Shown here in pieces: positions 1 to 9,958 of a stretch of 39,071 nt of DNA; the first letter of the stretch is position 1, and the number at the start of each line of letters is the position of its first letter. A program made the translations under genes and the position numbers. Origin of the DNA: Dactylosporangium aurantiacum (lineage in GTDB: Bacteria; Actinomycetota; Actinomycetes; Mycobacteriales; Micromonosporaceae); NCBI RefSeq assembly GCF_000716715.1, contig NZ_JNYJ01000087.1, forward strand, positions 1 to 39,071, read 5' to 3'. The notes under the pieces were generated by a model. It worked only from the letters and a program-made list of their open reading frames with translations, ran no database searches and was not told the DNA's origin.

Positions 1-493
1 CGGTCCTGCGGTGGGGGGCCGTCGGCCCCCGCCGCTGGACCCGCCGTGCGAGGTGACGCAGGCCCGGCGGCCCGTCCAGCCGGCGGGCGGAGGCGGGTCC
101 TGCCCGGCCCGGGAACGCGAGCCAGTCGCCGGGCAGGAAGTCCATGCCGCCCGCCGGCTGGACGGGCCGCCGGGCCTGCGTCACCTCGCACGGCGGGTCC
201 AGCGGCGGCGCCGGCCGCACCACCACCGAAGGACCGCCCAGCGCCGACCCCGCGAGCCCCAGACCGGCAGACGCCGGCCCCAGCTCGGGAGGGGCCGGCC
301 CCGGTGGCGCCGCCGCGGCTGAGCCGGCCGGCGCGACGACAACCGGGCCGGGCCCGGACGCGATCGGCGGGTCCGGCACCCCGACGCTGGTCAGCCCGGC
401 TCCCGCAGGCGACCGGCTGGCTCCCCGCGACCCGGCCGGCCGGTCGGTGCGGGCGCGGCGGCGCGGGCGAGCCTGTGTCGTGGTGGGCGCCAT
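1..493 (-). CDS. Partial proline-rich protein, possibly Rv3235-like (N-terminal part; 3' end off the window)
   Basis: Open from ATG at 493 with no stop to base 1. A GGGGGA Shine-Dalgarno sits about 6 nt before the ATG. The first ~90 residues are an Ala/Pro/Gly-rich disordered segment, followed by a motif reading RPAPPLDPPCE and then GGMDFLPGDWLAF. The RP-x-PPLDPP motif resembles the start of the actinobacterial Rv3235 family, which I recall only from memory. Beyond about base 146 the reading enters the second arm of a long inverted repeat and turns into low-complexity Arg-rich sequence. The true C-terminus is therefore either missing or replaced by a fold-back. Function is not known from this sequence. 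Confidence 0.45.
   Translation of the reverse strand, partial: MAPTTTQARPRRRARTDRPAGSRGASRSPAGAGLTSVGVPDPPIASGPGPVVVAPAGSAAAAPPGPAPPELGPASAGLGLAGSALGGPSVVVRPAPPLDPPCEVTQARRPVQPAGGMDFLPGDWLAFPGRAGPASARRLDGPPGLRHLARRVQRRGPTAPHRRT
29..208. repeat. Long inverted repeat, 62-bp perfect arms (29-90 / 147-208)
   Basis: Bases 29-90 are the exact reverse complement of 147-208. Inside the 56-nt centre an 11-bp pair (98-108 / 128-138) is also complementary. Outside the arms complementarity continues imperfectly to the window edge (1-7 pairs with 229-235). Such a structure at a sequence end is often a fold-back assembly artefact, but it could be a real hairpin. Confidence 0.85.
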
Positions 494-504
494 GACAGTC
501 CCCC

Positions 505-590
505 GATCCTTGCGTTTGCCTTCGTTTGCCTCTTCCTTTCTACGACCCACCCACACGAGGGTCAAGGCAAACGTAAGCAAACGCAAGATC
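505..590. promoter_or_regulatory. Inverted array of GTTTGCC motifs, candidate operator
   Basis: GTTTGCC occurs at 514-520 and 524-530. The reverse complement occurs as GGCAAAC at 566-572 and AGCAAAC at 576-582. The motifs lie 10 bp apart within each half. The halves (505-530 and 566-590) form a near-perfect inverted repeat around a smaller GACCC/GGGTC hairpin. It lies upstream of the ATG at 493 and next to a gene for a small HTH protein, whose own start region carries one more GTTTGCC (891-897). Binding by that protein is inferred. Confidence 0.55.
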
Positions 591-620
591 AACTAGACCG
601 TCAAAGTCCGATAAAAACGG

Positions 621-654
621 AAAAAACCACAGCCGTCGCTTTACGCGAACGGCT
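621..654 (-). terminator. Intrinsic terminator of the HTH gene, overlapping its stop codon
   Basis: On the minus strand a 9-bp stem (AGCCGT-CGC / GCGACGGCT with one bulged T, loop GTAAA containing the TAA stop) is followed by GTGG and six T residues. This is one of the few classical hairpin-plus-U-tract terminators in the window. Confidence 0.8.
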
Positions 655-883
655 CGTCCTCGGCGCGGTCCACGACGAGCGGGTTGGAGCGCACCCATTC
701 CGCCGTCTCGGCGTACTTGCGCTCGATGTACTCCTCGAGCTTGGCCCGCTCGATGCGCCACTGCCCCCGCCCGCCCACCTTGATCGCGGGCAGCTCGCCG
801 CTGCGGACCATGTGGTACACCTGCGACGTCGACACGTTCAACTGCTCGGCGACGTCGGCCATGAGCAGGAATCGCGGCTCCAT
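641..883 (-). CDS. Small helix-turn-helix protein, excisionase/BldC-like (MerR-type winged helix)
   Basis: An 80-residue protein that is almost entirely one DNA-binding domain. Residues 6-55 follow the excisionase/BldC pattern: a first helix beginning [13 protein letters not shown], a recognition helix [13 protein letters not shown], then the wing [22 protein letters not shown]. It has no other domain and no membrane segment. The ATG at 883 is preceded by CAAACT with a 6-nt gap, which suggests a leaderless transcript. A strong terminator overlaps the stop codon, so it is a single-gene unit. Family members bind iterated direct repeats as oligomers. GTTTGCC motifs occur upstream of it and of the neighbouring gene, so autoregulation is plausible but unproven. 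Confidence 0.85.
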   Translation of the reverse strand: MEPRFLLMADVAEQLNVSTSQVYHMVRSGELPAIKVGGRGQWRIERAKLEEYIERKYAETAEWVRSNPLVVDRAEDEPFA

Positions 884-1020
884 GGGCTCAGTTTGCCACC
901 GTTCGCGCCCGACGAGTTTCGACCACCCGTGAAGGCCGCCCGGCCGCCGGACGGCGGGCCGATCGTGACACGCGGGCGTTCGCGCGCCAAAAGTGGTGCG
1001 AAGGGTGTAGGACAGGTGTC

Positions 1021-1527
1021 GTGACGAGTGACCTCACGCGTGTGTACCTGCCGGCGACCCTGGCCCAGCTGGCCGTGCTGCGGGAGAGCGGCGAGCTGCC
1101 CCCGCCGCCCGAGGCGCACGCGGTCACGCCCGCGCTGCGGGAGTGGTACGCGGAGGGCGACGAGGAGGAGCTCGAGTACGTCGCGTTCACCCGGGCGGCC
1201 CAGAGCGCCCTGCGCCTGCTGCGGCACGACCCGAAGGCGCCCCGCCGGCGGGTGGTCCTGTGCGTGGACCTGCCGGAGAGGTCGCTGAAGATGGCGGGGC
1301 TGGACCTCGGGTCGAGCCAGGTCGAGGTGGCGGGGAAGGTGCCGCTGCGGGCGGTCGCCGCGATCCACGTCGACGGGCACGACGCGGAGCTGGCGGTCTC
1401 GGCCGCCGCCGACGTGGTGGAGGAGGCCGCGGCAGGCGACCCGGACGCGCAGTTCACCGTGGACGGCGCCGAGGATCACGAGCTGGAGTGGTACGACCCG
1501 TCCGAGCTGGACCAGCTCATCCCGTAG
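1021..1527 (+). CDS. DUF6912-like hypothetical protein
   Basis: A 168-residue acidic soluble protein. The N-terminus reads [15 protein letters not shown] and is followed by a charged helical region ([14 protein letters not shown]). A conserved-looking central segment runs [14 protein letters not shown], and the C-terminus ends [14 protein letters not shown]. It matches my memory of the actinobacterial DUF6912 family, whose function is unknown. The GTG at 1021 has a weak TAGGAC box 7 nt upstream; GTG at 1042 is an alternative start. The gene is divergent from the HTH gene and overlaps the convergent membrane protein gene by 11 nt at its 3' end. Confidence 0.75.
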   Translation: MTSDLTRVYLPATLAQLAVLRESGELPPPPEAHAVTPALREWYAEGDEEELEYVAFTRAAQSALRLLRHDPKAPRRRVVLCVDLPERSLKMAGLDLGSSQVEVAGKVPLRAVAAIHVDGHDAELAVSAAADVVEEAAAGDPDAQFTVDGAEDHELEWYDPSELDQLIP

Positions 1528-2389
1528 CGGGCCGGCGCATCGTGCGCCCGACGAGGATCATGGCGGTGAAGGCGCCGGCGAACAGCACGATCATGCCGTG
1601 GTTGATCTGCTCCGGCAGGCGGCTGTAGATGATCTGCGCGTCGAACTCGCTGTAGTCCTCGACGATCTCGGTCAGCGGGAGTCGGCCGAGCCAGCCGAGC
1701 AGGGTCGCGACCAGCGTCAGCAGGCCAGCGGCGGCGCCGGCGGCGGGGTACAGGGGCCAGGGCAGCGCCAGACCGGTGCGCCGCAGGTAGGCGAAGGCGA
1801 CCACGCCGGCGAGCACGCCGCTGAGCACCGACGTGGTCAGCTGCAGGCGGGACGCGGCCTCGGCCATCGTGCCGACGGTCTCCTGGTTGCCGAAGAGGTC
1901 GACGAGGTCGTTCTGGAAGTAGGCGGCGACGAGCCCGAGCGCCGTCGCGGCGACGCCGCCGGCGACCCCGGCCGTGACGACGGCCACATGCCGCAGCGCG
2001 GCGGTCGCCCCACCGAGCGCGCCGGTGACGGCGACGACCGCGGCGACGTACGGCACCGCGGGCCCCTGGTGGTACGCGATGAGCGTCCCCGCCATCGCGA
2101 CCAGCCCGACGGCCAGGCCGCCGGCGGCACCGGCGAGCAGCGCGCGCCAGGGCAGCAGCCCGACGGCGAGGACGCCGACGGCCGCGCCGGCCAGGATCGT
2201 GGCGAGCAGGACGCTGGGCAGCACCAGCGCGGCGAGGGTGGTGATGAGGAAGTCGCTCGCCGCGTTGGCGATGACGCTGTACGTCGACCAGAGCGTCAAC
2301 GCCAGCAGCACGAGCGCGACGGCGACGACGGTGACCGGCCGGCGCTGCCCATGTTCCGTTGCTGACACCTCGGACGAAACGGTACTCAC
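1517..2389 (-). CDS. Polytopic membrane protein of unknown function
   Basis: About 290 residues with roughly eight hydrophobic segments rich in Ala, Val, Leu and Gly. After a short N-terminal tail ([18 protein letters not shown]) they begin with [17 protein letters not shown]. One hydrophilic stretch of ~30 residues ([22 protein letters not shown]) precedes the last helix. I see no transporter signature or catalytic motif. GTG at 2389 gives a natural MSTV start; TTG at 2395 is also possible. It is divergent from pruA and its 3' end overlaps the upstream convergent gene. Genes like this next to pruA are usually annotated only as hypothetical membrane proteins. Confidence 0.75.
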   Translation of the reverse strand: MSTVSSEVSATEHGQRRPVTVVAVALVLLALTLWSTYSVIANAASDFLITTLAALVLPSVLLATILAGAAVGVLAVGLLPWRALLAGAAGGLAVGLVAMAGTLIAYHQGPAVPYVAAVVAVTGALGGATAALRHVAVVTAGVAGGVAATALGLVAAYFQNDLVDLFGNQETVGTMAEAASRLQLTTSVLSGVLAGVVAFAYLRRTGLALPWPLYPAAGAAAGLLTLVATLLGWLGRLPLTEIVEDYSEFDAQIIYSRLPEQINHGMIVLFAGAFTAMILVGRTMRRPATG

Positions 2390-2497
2390 GAGCAAGGAGC
2401 GTACGCGGAAGCGACCCGAATGAGCGTTCAGGGGAGCGTGGGAAGATGAGAGGGGACCTCGTCAACGTTGCCGAGCACAGATCTGGGAGTTTGCGTG

Positions 2498-4113
<1,616 letters not shown>

Positions 4114-4117
<4 letters not shown>

Positions 4118-5706
4118 ACCCGCGCCGGTGCGACCGCGACGATCTTGTCCAGGGTGAACGCCCGGTCGTCGCGGCGCATCCGGCACCACGCGTCGATGGT
4201 GCCGCCGGACAGGTGCGCGTTGTCGATGACGCGTTCGGACGTGCGGCCGTTCGCGTCGACGTACCGGATCCACACCGGCGAGCCGTCCTCGACCGCGTCG
4301 GCCAGCAGCTGGGCCTGTTCCGGGCCCAGCTGCGGGGCGCGCTGCCGGATCACGTCCAGCGGGCTCGGCCGGCGCTGCTGCGGCACGAGCAGCCGCGCGG
4401 CCAGCTCGGCGGGGTCCACGGTCGCCCGCGCCGGTGGGCGCCGCGCGTGGTCGACCCTGGCCCGGTGCAGCCGGACCGGGCCCGGTCCGGCGTCGCGGGC
4501 CGGCCGGTACCCCGCGGACCGCAGCGCGGCCAGGGTGTCCACCGGCGACAGCGCGGACCCGGCGACCGTCGGCGCGATCCGGCGCAGCTTCAGCGGCGCC
4601 AGCCCGGCCGCGGCGACGATCTCGTCGAGCAGGGCTGTGTCGTCGCTGACGATGACGCTGCCGACGCCGCGCACGTGCAGCGTGTCGGCCGGCGCCGCGG
4701 GCAGCAGCCGCTGCGCCACGTCCGACAGGGACCGGCCGTCGGCGAGCGCCCGGCCGAGCGGGCTCAGCGCCCCCGACGCGCACACCCCGAGTAGCGTGGC
4801 CTCGGCGACGACCCCGATGACGGCCGCCCCGAGGTCGTCGAGCTCCCGCGTCTGCAGCGGCGCGGTCCACCGTACGAGCGGCGCCAACGACGACACATCG
4901 GCCACCGCGGTGTCGGGGGGCAGATGGTCGTGCATCGCCCGGACGACGACCTGCCGCAGCGGCGGGCCCGACCACCACTCCCTCAGCAGCCTGGCGAGGC
5001 GGTCCGCGGGTGCCCGCTCGGCCCAGTCGTCGTAGGCGACGGTCGGCACCAGCCGCACCCCGTCCGGCCCCAGCAGCCGCGCGGCGACCGCCAGGTCCGC
5101 CAGCAGCGCGACCGTCGGCTCGTCCAGCCCCGAGGCGAGTGCCAGCCGGCGCTGCTCGCGCACCGCGACCCCGCCCGAGCGCTGCCGGCCCAGCGGGCGG
5201 GCCGCCGCCGCGTCCAGCAGCACCGGCAGCCGCTCCAGCAGCAGCGTCGCCGCACGGACCGCCGCGTCGCGCACCGCGGCCCGGTCGGCGGGCAGCAGCG
5301 CCGGCGCGGGCGGGGCCGGCTGGAACGGCTCGGCCGGCACCCGCGGCAGCGGCGCCGCGCTGTACAGGGCGCCGTCGTCCTCCGACGGCCAGACCAGCGC
5401 CCGCTGCAGCAGCACCTGCAGGGTGGCGTCCAGCGCCGGGTCGTCGACGGCCACGCCGAGCCGGTCGGCGAGGTCGGGCAGCGGCACCGGAGCCGGCCCG
5501 GACAGTGCCTCGAGGACCTGCACGGCCGGCAGCGGCAGCGTCGCGACGACCTCCTCGACACTGGTCCGGGCCGACAGCCGGGCGGCCAGTTGCACCAGGT
5601 CCTCGGGGGGTGGCGCGCCCAGGGCGTCGGGACGGCGGCGCAGCACGGCGCCCAACTCGTCCGGTGCCAAACGACCCAGCCAGCCGACCAGTGCACCTCT
5701 CGTCAC
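4114..5706 (-). CDS. Helicase-associated (XPB/Ssl2-like) protein with WYL-like C-terminus, apparently shortened
   Basis: A 530-residue cytosolic protein. The N-terminus (LVGWLGRLAPDELGAVLRRRPDAL) and the helical body match actinobacterial proteins annotated as helicase-associated domain proteins. The C-terminal ~60 residues (VWIRYVDANGRTSERVID through AFTLDKIVAVAPA) look WYL-like. There is no Walker A motif, so it is not a helicase itself. From memory the family usually has an extra ~85-residue segment with a QADLTAVAPGPL-like motif before the part aligned to LHVRGVGSVIVSDD. Here LLPAAPAD joins directly to it, so an in-frame deletion is suspected near 4675-4700. GTG 5706 is preferred over ATG 5745, which would overlap kynA. 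Confidence 0.7.
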
Positions 5707-5717
5707 GAGTCGTGACC

Positions 5718-5733
5718 TTATAGGTTGGGGAGG
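5718..5733. promoter_or_regulatory. Overlapping divergent -10 elements
   Basis: TAGGTT at 5721-5726 lies 6 nt before the GTG start of kynA. On the other strand TATAAG (5724-5719) faces the helicase-associated gene starting at 5706. The starts are only 26 bp apart, so the two -10 elements use the same base pairs. Confidence 0.5.
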
Positions 5734-6554
5734 TGACCAACCCATCGCCCGGCAACGTCGCCGGCAACTGGCAGGACGCCCACTTCGGCGAGCAGGGCGG
5801 GCGCCTCACCTACGGTGACTACCTGCGACTGTCCGGTCTGCTCGACGCGCAGGTCCCCGAATCCGACCCGGCGGCGCACGACGAGCTCCTCTTCATCACC
5901 ATCCACCAGGTGTACGAGCTGTGGTTCAAGCTCATCCTCCACGAGCTGACCGACGCGCGGGACCGCCTGCTGACGGGGGAGACCTACCTGCCCCGGATCC
6001 GCCTGGAGCGCTGCCTGGCCATCCAGCGGGTGCTGGTCGGGCAGGTCGACGTCATCGACACGATGACCCCGCAGGACTTCCTGCGCTTCCGCAACAAGCT
6101 GTCCCCGGCCTCCGGGTTCCAGTCCGCGCAGTTCCGGGAGATCGAGTTCCTGTCCGGGCTGAAGGATCCCACGTACCTGCAGCGCTTCCGCGGCCTGTCC
6201 GACGCCGAGCAGGCCCGGCTGAACCGCCGCCTGGAGGAGCCCAGCGTCTGGGAGGCGTTCCTGGCCACGCTCGAGAAGGCCGGCTTCGCCGTCGGCACCA
6301 AGGACGAGCGCATCGCGTCACTGCTCACGATCTCCCGCGACCGGGAGCACCACGGCTCGTACTGGGACCTCGCGGAGACCCTCGTCGCCCACGACCAGGC
6401 CTGGTCGCTGTGGCGGGCCCGGCACGTCCTGATGGCCGAACGCCAGATCGGCACGAAGGCCGGCACCGGCGGCAGCGCCGGCGGCGCCTACCTGCGCTCC
6501 CGCGTCGAGCTGCGGTTCTACCCCGAGCTGTGGGAGCTGCGTTCCCACATGTAG
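5733..6554 (+). CDS. kynA: Tryptophan 2,3-dioxygenase
   Basis: Heme enzyme that opens the indole ring of L-tryptophan to N-formylkynurenine, the first step of the kynurenine pathway. It has 273 residues. Family motifs are present in order: [11 protein letters not shown] near residue 27, [19 protein letters not shown] with the active-site His58, the [18 protein letters not shown] region near 119-136, and [22 protein letters not shown] with the expected heme ligand His231. A C-terminal [10 protein letters not shown] closes the fold. The GTG start has a TAGGTT box at a leaderless distance. No kynureninase or formamidase gene lies nearby, so the rest of the pathway must be elsewhere. Confidence 0.95.
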   Translation: MTNPSPGNVAGNWQDAHFGEQGGRLTYGDYLRLSGLLDAQVPESDPAAHDELLFITIHQVYELWFKLILHELTDARDRLLTGETYLPRIRLERCLAIQRVLVGQVDVIDTMTPQDFLRFRNKLSPASGFQSAQFREIEFLSGLKDPTYLQRFRGLSDAEQARLNRRLEEPSVWEAFLATLEKAGFAVGTKDERIASLLTISRDREHHGSYWDLAETLVAHDQAWSLWRARHVLMAERQIGTKAGTGGSAGGAYLRSRVELRFYPELWELRSHM

Positions 6555-6648
6555 CGACGCTACTCCCTTCTTTGTGCCAACCGGCCCACCCGGTCCGTCC
6601 CCTGGCATCGACGCGGGCCTACCGTGCCAGGTGATGGGGAGGGGCCCG

Positions 6649-9264
6649 ATGAAGACGACGACCGGCGCGAAGACAGTGCTCGGCAACCGGTACCGGCTGG
6701 AGACCGAGGTCGCCCGCGGCGCCATCGGCGCGGTCTGGCGCGCGTACGACGAGCAGACCGGCCAGTGGGTCGCGGTCAAGGTCATGCGCGCCGAGGCGGC
6801 CGAGGTGCCCGAGCTGGTCGACGGCTTCCTCGGCGAGGCCGAGCTGCTCGCCGGCCTGGACCACCCGTCGGTGATCAGGGTCCACAACCTGATCACCGGC
6901 AAGGGCCTGCTCGCCATCGCGATGGAGCTCATCAACGGCTCCGACCTGCGCCGCCGGCTGCGCGCCGACGGGCCGCTGCCGCCCGCCGTCGCCGCCGAGG
7001 TCGTCGCGCAGGTCGCCGACGCGCTCGCGTACGTGCACGCCGCCGGCATCGTCCACGGCGACGTGAAGCCCGGCAACCTGCTCGTCCCGCTGGACGGCGG
7101 CCCCGTGCGCCTCGCCGACTTCGGCGTCGCGCGCCGCCTGGACCAGCCGGCCGGCCCGACCCACGCCACCCCGGAGTACGTGGCCCCCGAGGTCGTCGCC
7201 GGCGGCCTGCCCAGCCCGGCCTCCGACGTGTACGCGCTCGGCGTCGTGCTCTTCGAGCTGATCTGCGGTCGCAGCCCGTACCGTGGCGGATCACCCAACG
7301 ACGTCCTGCGCCGGCACGCCGACTGCGTGCCCGTGCCGCCGCCCGGGATGCCGGCCGCGCTCTGGCCGATCATCGAGGCCTGCATGGAGCTCGACCCCCG
7401 CATGCGCCCGGCGGCCTCCTCGATCGTGGGCCGGCTGCGGGTCGCGGAGGGCGCCCTCGACGGCTTCGAGCCGCTGCCCCGCCTCCCCGCCGAGGCCGTC
7501 ACCTTCTGGGTACGCTCCGCCGAGCAGACCGCCCCCGTCTCCGCCCCGGTCCGCCGCGTCGACTGGGTGCCGCTGCCGACCGCCCCGACCTCCCCGGCCG
7601 CGGCGTCGGCGGCGCTGATGATGGCGGTGCCGATCAAGGACCTGCCGACGGAGCCCAACGGGCTGCCGCTCGCCGAGCTGCCCACGCAGGCGCAGGGAGC
7701 GGGCGCGTTCGCCGCCTCGGTCCACCGGGACGTCGCCGACCTGCCCACCGCACCGAACGGCATCGAGATCGTCGACGCCGAACCGCCGACGGAGATCATC
7801 GCGCCGGCGGCGGCCGAGCCGCCGACGGAGCCGGTGGTGGCGGAGGCCCCCGCGTCGCCGGAGGCCCCCGCGTCGCCGGAGGTCGCCGCCGCATCGGAGC
7901 CCGCCGTGTCGGCGGAACCCGACGCCGGATCGTCGGAGGTTGTCGCGCCGGGGTCCGCGGAGGAGCCGACTGAGGTCGTCGCCGCGGTGCCGGCTGAGCC
8001 GCCGACGGAGGTTATGGCCGCGGTGCCGGCCGAGCCGTCGCCGGAGGTCGTCGCCGGGGTGCCGGCTGAGCCGCCGACGGAGGTCATCGCCGCGGCGCCG
8101 GCCGAGGAGGCGACGGAGGTCATCGCCGGGGTGCCGGCCGAGGAGGCGACGGAGGTCATCGCGCCGGTCGTCGCCGAGGAGCCGGCCGCGGTCGCGCTCG
8201 ACAAGCCGGTGGATGCCGAGCCCGGCGGTGCACTCGCGGCGCTGCACCAGGCGCTCGCCACGCCCGCCGCCGCTGAGACCGCCGCTGAGACCGTCCCTGA
8301 CCAGGCCGTCCCTGACCAGGACGCCGCCGAGGAGGGCGCCGCTGACCAGGGCGCCGCTGAGGAGGGCGCGGCCGACGCACCTGCCGGGGAGGCCGACGGG
8401 CCCGCGCTGGTGACGGACGTGCCGCTGTGGGCCGGCGACACGCCGGAGCAGCCCGAGGTCGCGCCGGTCGCCGAGGTGGACGGGGTCGCCGCCGCGGACG
8501 CGTTCACCGCCGTGCTCACGCCCGGCATCCCGCACCAGCGGGTCGAGACCCCGGCCGATGTGGCCCCGACCGCCGAGGAGCGCTCCACCGACGTCGTCGT
8601 GCCCGCCGCCTGGCCCGTACTGCCCGACCCGGCCACCGCCCCGGTCGAGCTGGCCAAGGCGCCCGCCGCCACCCCGAGCCCCACGTCCGACCCGGCCGGC
8701 GACCCCTGGCCGGCCGTACAGGAGACCGCTGAGCCGCCGACCGAGGCGCTGGCGTCCGCGGCGGAGGCGCCGGCCGGCGCCCCGGAGGTGCTGCCCTGGC
8801 TGCGGGCCGGCGCCGACGAGCCGGCCGGCGATCCCGGTGACGGCCCGGCCGGTGGCGCCGCGGCCGGTGGTGAGCGCCGGTCCGACCGGCGGGTCCTCGC
8901 CGGCGTCGGGGCGGCGGTACTGCTGCTGATCATGCTCGGCGTCGGTGCGGTCCTGCTCAGCGGCGCCTTCGACGGCGACGGCCGGCGGCCCGCCCCGGTG
9001 AACCAGACCACGCCCGCGGGCGCGTCCGCCGGTCCGTCGCCGTCCGCGGAGCCGTCCGCCGGCCCGACCGCCGAACCGTCCGGTGACCCTTCCGCGCCGC
9101 CCGCCGTGGACGGTTCCACGGCGCCCGGAGGCGGCGGGAAACCGCCCACGAGGCGTCCCTCGACGGTGCCTTCGCCGGGACGGTCGCTGCCCGGTATCGG
9201 TGACCCGCTGCCGCCGTTCCCGACCATGCCGTCCTTTCCGTCGCCGCCGAAATTTCCGTCCTAA
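6649..9264 (+). CDS. Transmembrane serine/threonine protein kinase with long repeat-rich linker
   Basis: A Hanks-type kinase of 871 residues. The kinase domain covers about residues 12-265: glycine loop ARGAIGAVW (first Gly replaced by Ala), Lys44 in [14 protein letters not shown] at 136-143 (non-RD, as HRD reads HGD), DFG at 157-159, and APE in the activation segment. A ~480-residue Ala/Pro/Glu-rich linker follows, including six 12-residue tandem units. A single membrane helix lies at about 750-772, then a ~100-residue Pro/Ser/Gly-rich outer tail with no PASTA domain. ATG 6649 is chosen for its GGAGG site 6 nt upstream; an earlier GTG at 6574 has none. The ligand and substrate are unknown. 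Confidence 0.92.
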   Translation: MKTTTGAKTVLGNRYRLETEVARGAIGAVWRAYDEQTGQWVAVKVMRAEAAEVPELVDGFLGEAELLAGLDHPSVIRVHNLITGKGLLAIAMELINGSDLRRRLRADGPLPPAVAAEVVAQVADALAYVHAAGIVHGDVKPGNLLVPLDGGPVRLADFGVARRLDQPAGPTHATPEYVAPEVVAGGLPSPASDVYALGVVLFELICGRSPYRGGSPNDVLRRHADCVPVPPPGMPAALWPIIEACMELDPRMRPAASSIVGRLRVAEGALDGFEPLPRLPAEAVTFWVRSAEQTAPVSAPVRRVDWVPLPTAPTSPAAASAALMMAVPIKDLPTEPNGLPLAELPTQAQGAGAFAASVHRDVADLPTAPNGIEIVDAEPPTEIIAPAAAEPPTEPVVAEAPASPEAPASPEVAAASEPAVSAEPDAGSSEVVAPGSAEEPTEVVAAVPAEPPTEVMAAVPAEPSPEVVAGVPAEPPTEVIAAAPAEEATEVIAGVPAEEATEVIAPVVAEEPAAVALDKPVDAEPGGALAALHQALATPAAAETAAETVPDQAVPDQDAAEEGAADQGAAEEGAADAPAGEADGPALVTDVPLWAGDTPEQPEVAPVAEVDGVAAADAFTAVLTPGIPHQRVETPADVAPTAEERSTDVVVPAAWPVLPDPATAPVELAKAPAATPSPTSDPAGDPWPAVQETAEPPTEALASAAEAPAGAPEVLPWLRAGADEPAGDPGDGPAGGAAAGGERRSDRRVLAGVGAAVLLLIMLGVGAVLLSGAFDGDGRRPAPVNQTTPAGASAGPSPSAEPSAGPTAEPSGDPSAPPAVDGSTAPGGGGKPPTRRPSTVPSPGRSLPGIGDPLPPFPTMPSFPSPPKFPS
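7960..8175. repeat. Six tandem 36-bp units in the kinase linker
   Basis: Six consecutive in-frame 12-codon units of the form E-(E/P)-x-T-E-V-(V/M/I)-A-x-(V/A)-P-A. Single-base differences between units show partial homogenisation. They encode an acidic, proline-containing spacer between the kinase domain and the membrane. Confidence 0.85.
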
Positions 9265-9266
9265 CT

Positions 9267-9295
9267 CGACAGTCGCGACGCGACAGTCGACAGTG
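9267..9295. promoter_or_regulatory. CGACAGT(C/G)-type repeats, candidate PadR operator
   Basis: CGACAGTCG occurs at 9267-9275 and 9281-9289, with CGACAGTG at 9288-9295. The first two enclose the odd palindrome GTCGCG-A-CGCGAC (9272-9284). The cluster lies 51 bp before the PadR-family start codon. Its role as an autoregulatory site is inferred. Confidence 0.45.
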
Positions 9296-9345
9296 GATTT
9301 GTCGAAAACCTGGACTGAGCCGCGGAAAGATGACAGCGTAGATCC

Positions 9346-9861
9346 ATGGCGGAATCTGGAGTCAACGCGACGGCGGCGGCCCTGCTCGGTCTGCTGCACG
9401 AGGGGCCGATGACCGGTGGCCAGCTGATGGCCGCGGCGCAGCGACGCCTGGGGGCCTACTGGTCGATGACCCGCAGCCAGGTCTACCGCGAGCTCCCCGC
9501 GCTCGCGGAGGCCGGTTATGTCAGGTTGGGCAAGCCGGGCGCACGCTCGAGCCAACCCTATGCGATCACGCCGGCCGGCAAGCGCGCATTCACCCGCTGG
9601 CTGTCGGAGCCGGCCGGACGCGAGTCGCTGCGCAATCCCGTCGCATTGCGTGTCGCGTTCGGCGCGCAGCAGAGCGCCGCACAACTGCAGCAGGTGTATG
9701 CGCAGGCCGCGGAATACCACAATGCGGCGCTGACCGAGGCGCGGGAAATGGCCAAAGAGGCGAAGAAGTCCGGCGACGAGTTCTATGCCGCGTCGCTGGA
9801 GTTCGCGGTCGGGTATCACAAGGCCGCGCTCGCCTGGCTCAAGAACGCGCCGGGGAAATAG
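9346..9861 (+). CDS. PadR-family transcriptional regulator
   Basis: A 171-residue protein with an N-terminal PadR winged helix: ALLGLLHEGPMTGGQLM, then the recognition region MTRSQVYRELPALAEAGYV, and the wing ending QPYAITPAGKRAF. A C-terminal helical dimerisation half follows (about 85-171), as in the longer PadR proteins. PadR regulators usually repress a nearby transporter or detoxification gene in response to small molecules, but no such target adjoins it. A cluster of CGACAGT repeats just upstream suggests self-regulation. Its lower GC at wobble positions (gcg, aat, gaa) than the neighbouring genes is mild. Confidence 0.88.
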   Translation: MAESGVNATAAALLGLLHEGPMTGGQLMAAAQRRLGAYWSMTRSQVYRELPALAEAGYVRLGKPGARSSQPYAITPAGKRAFTRWLSEPAGRESLRNPVALRVAFGAQQSAAQLQQVYAQAAEYHNAALTEAREMAKEAKKSGDEFYAASLEFAVGYHKAALAWLKNAPGK

Positions 9862-9946
9862 CGCGGCGGGACGGTTCACGGCGTATCCGCCGGGCGCCCG
9901 GTGGCCCGGCGCGCATCCACCGCCGGATGCGCGCGCCGGTTCGGCG

Positions 9947-9952
9947 TAGTCT
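9947..9952 (+). promoter_or_regulatory. -10 element of prfB (leaderless start)
   Basis: TAGTCT ends 6 nt before GTG 9959, so transcription would begin at or next to the start codon. No Shine-Dalgarno sequence is visible. Confidence 0.5.
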
Positions 9953-9958
9953 TTGAGG

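Noticed and set aside
6318..9227. Long minus-strand frame opposite the kinase
   Set aside because: Ser/Gly/Ala-rich antisense of the repetitive kinase linker, with no start signal and no domain.
9951..9956. CTTTGA just before prfB, the same hexamer as in the E. coli prfB frameshift site
   Set aside because: It lies upstream of the start codon, there is no internal stop, and the upstream part of the site (AGGGGG at proper distance) is absent. It is better read as the end of the -10 box region.
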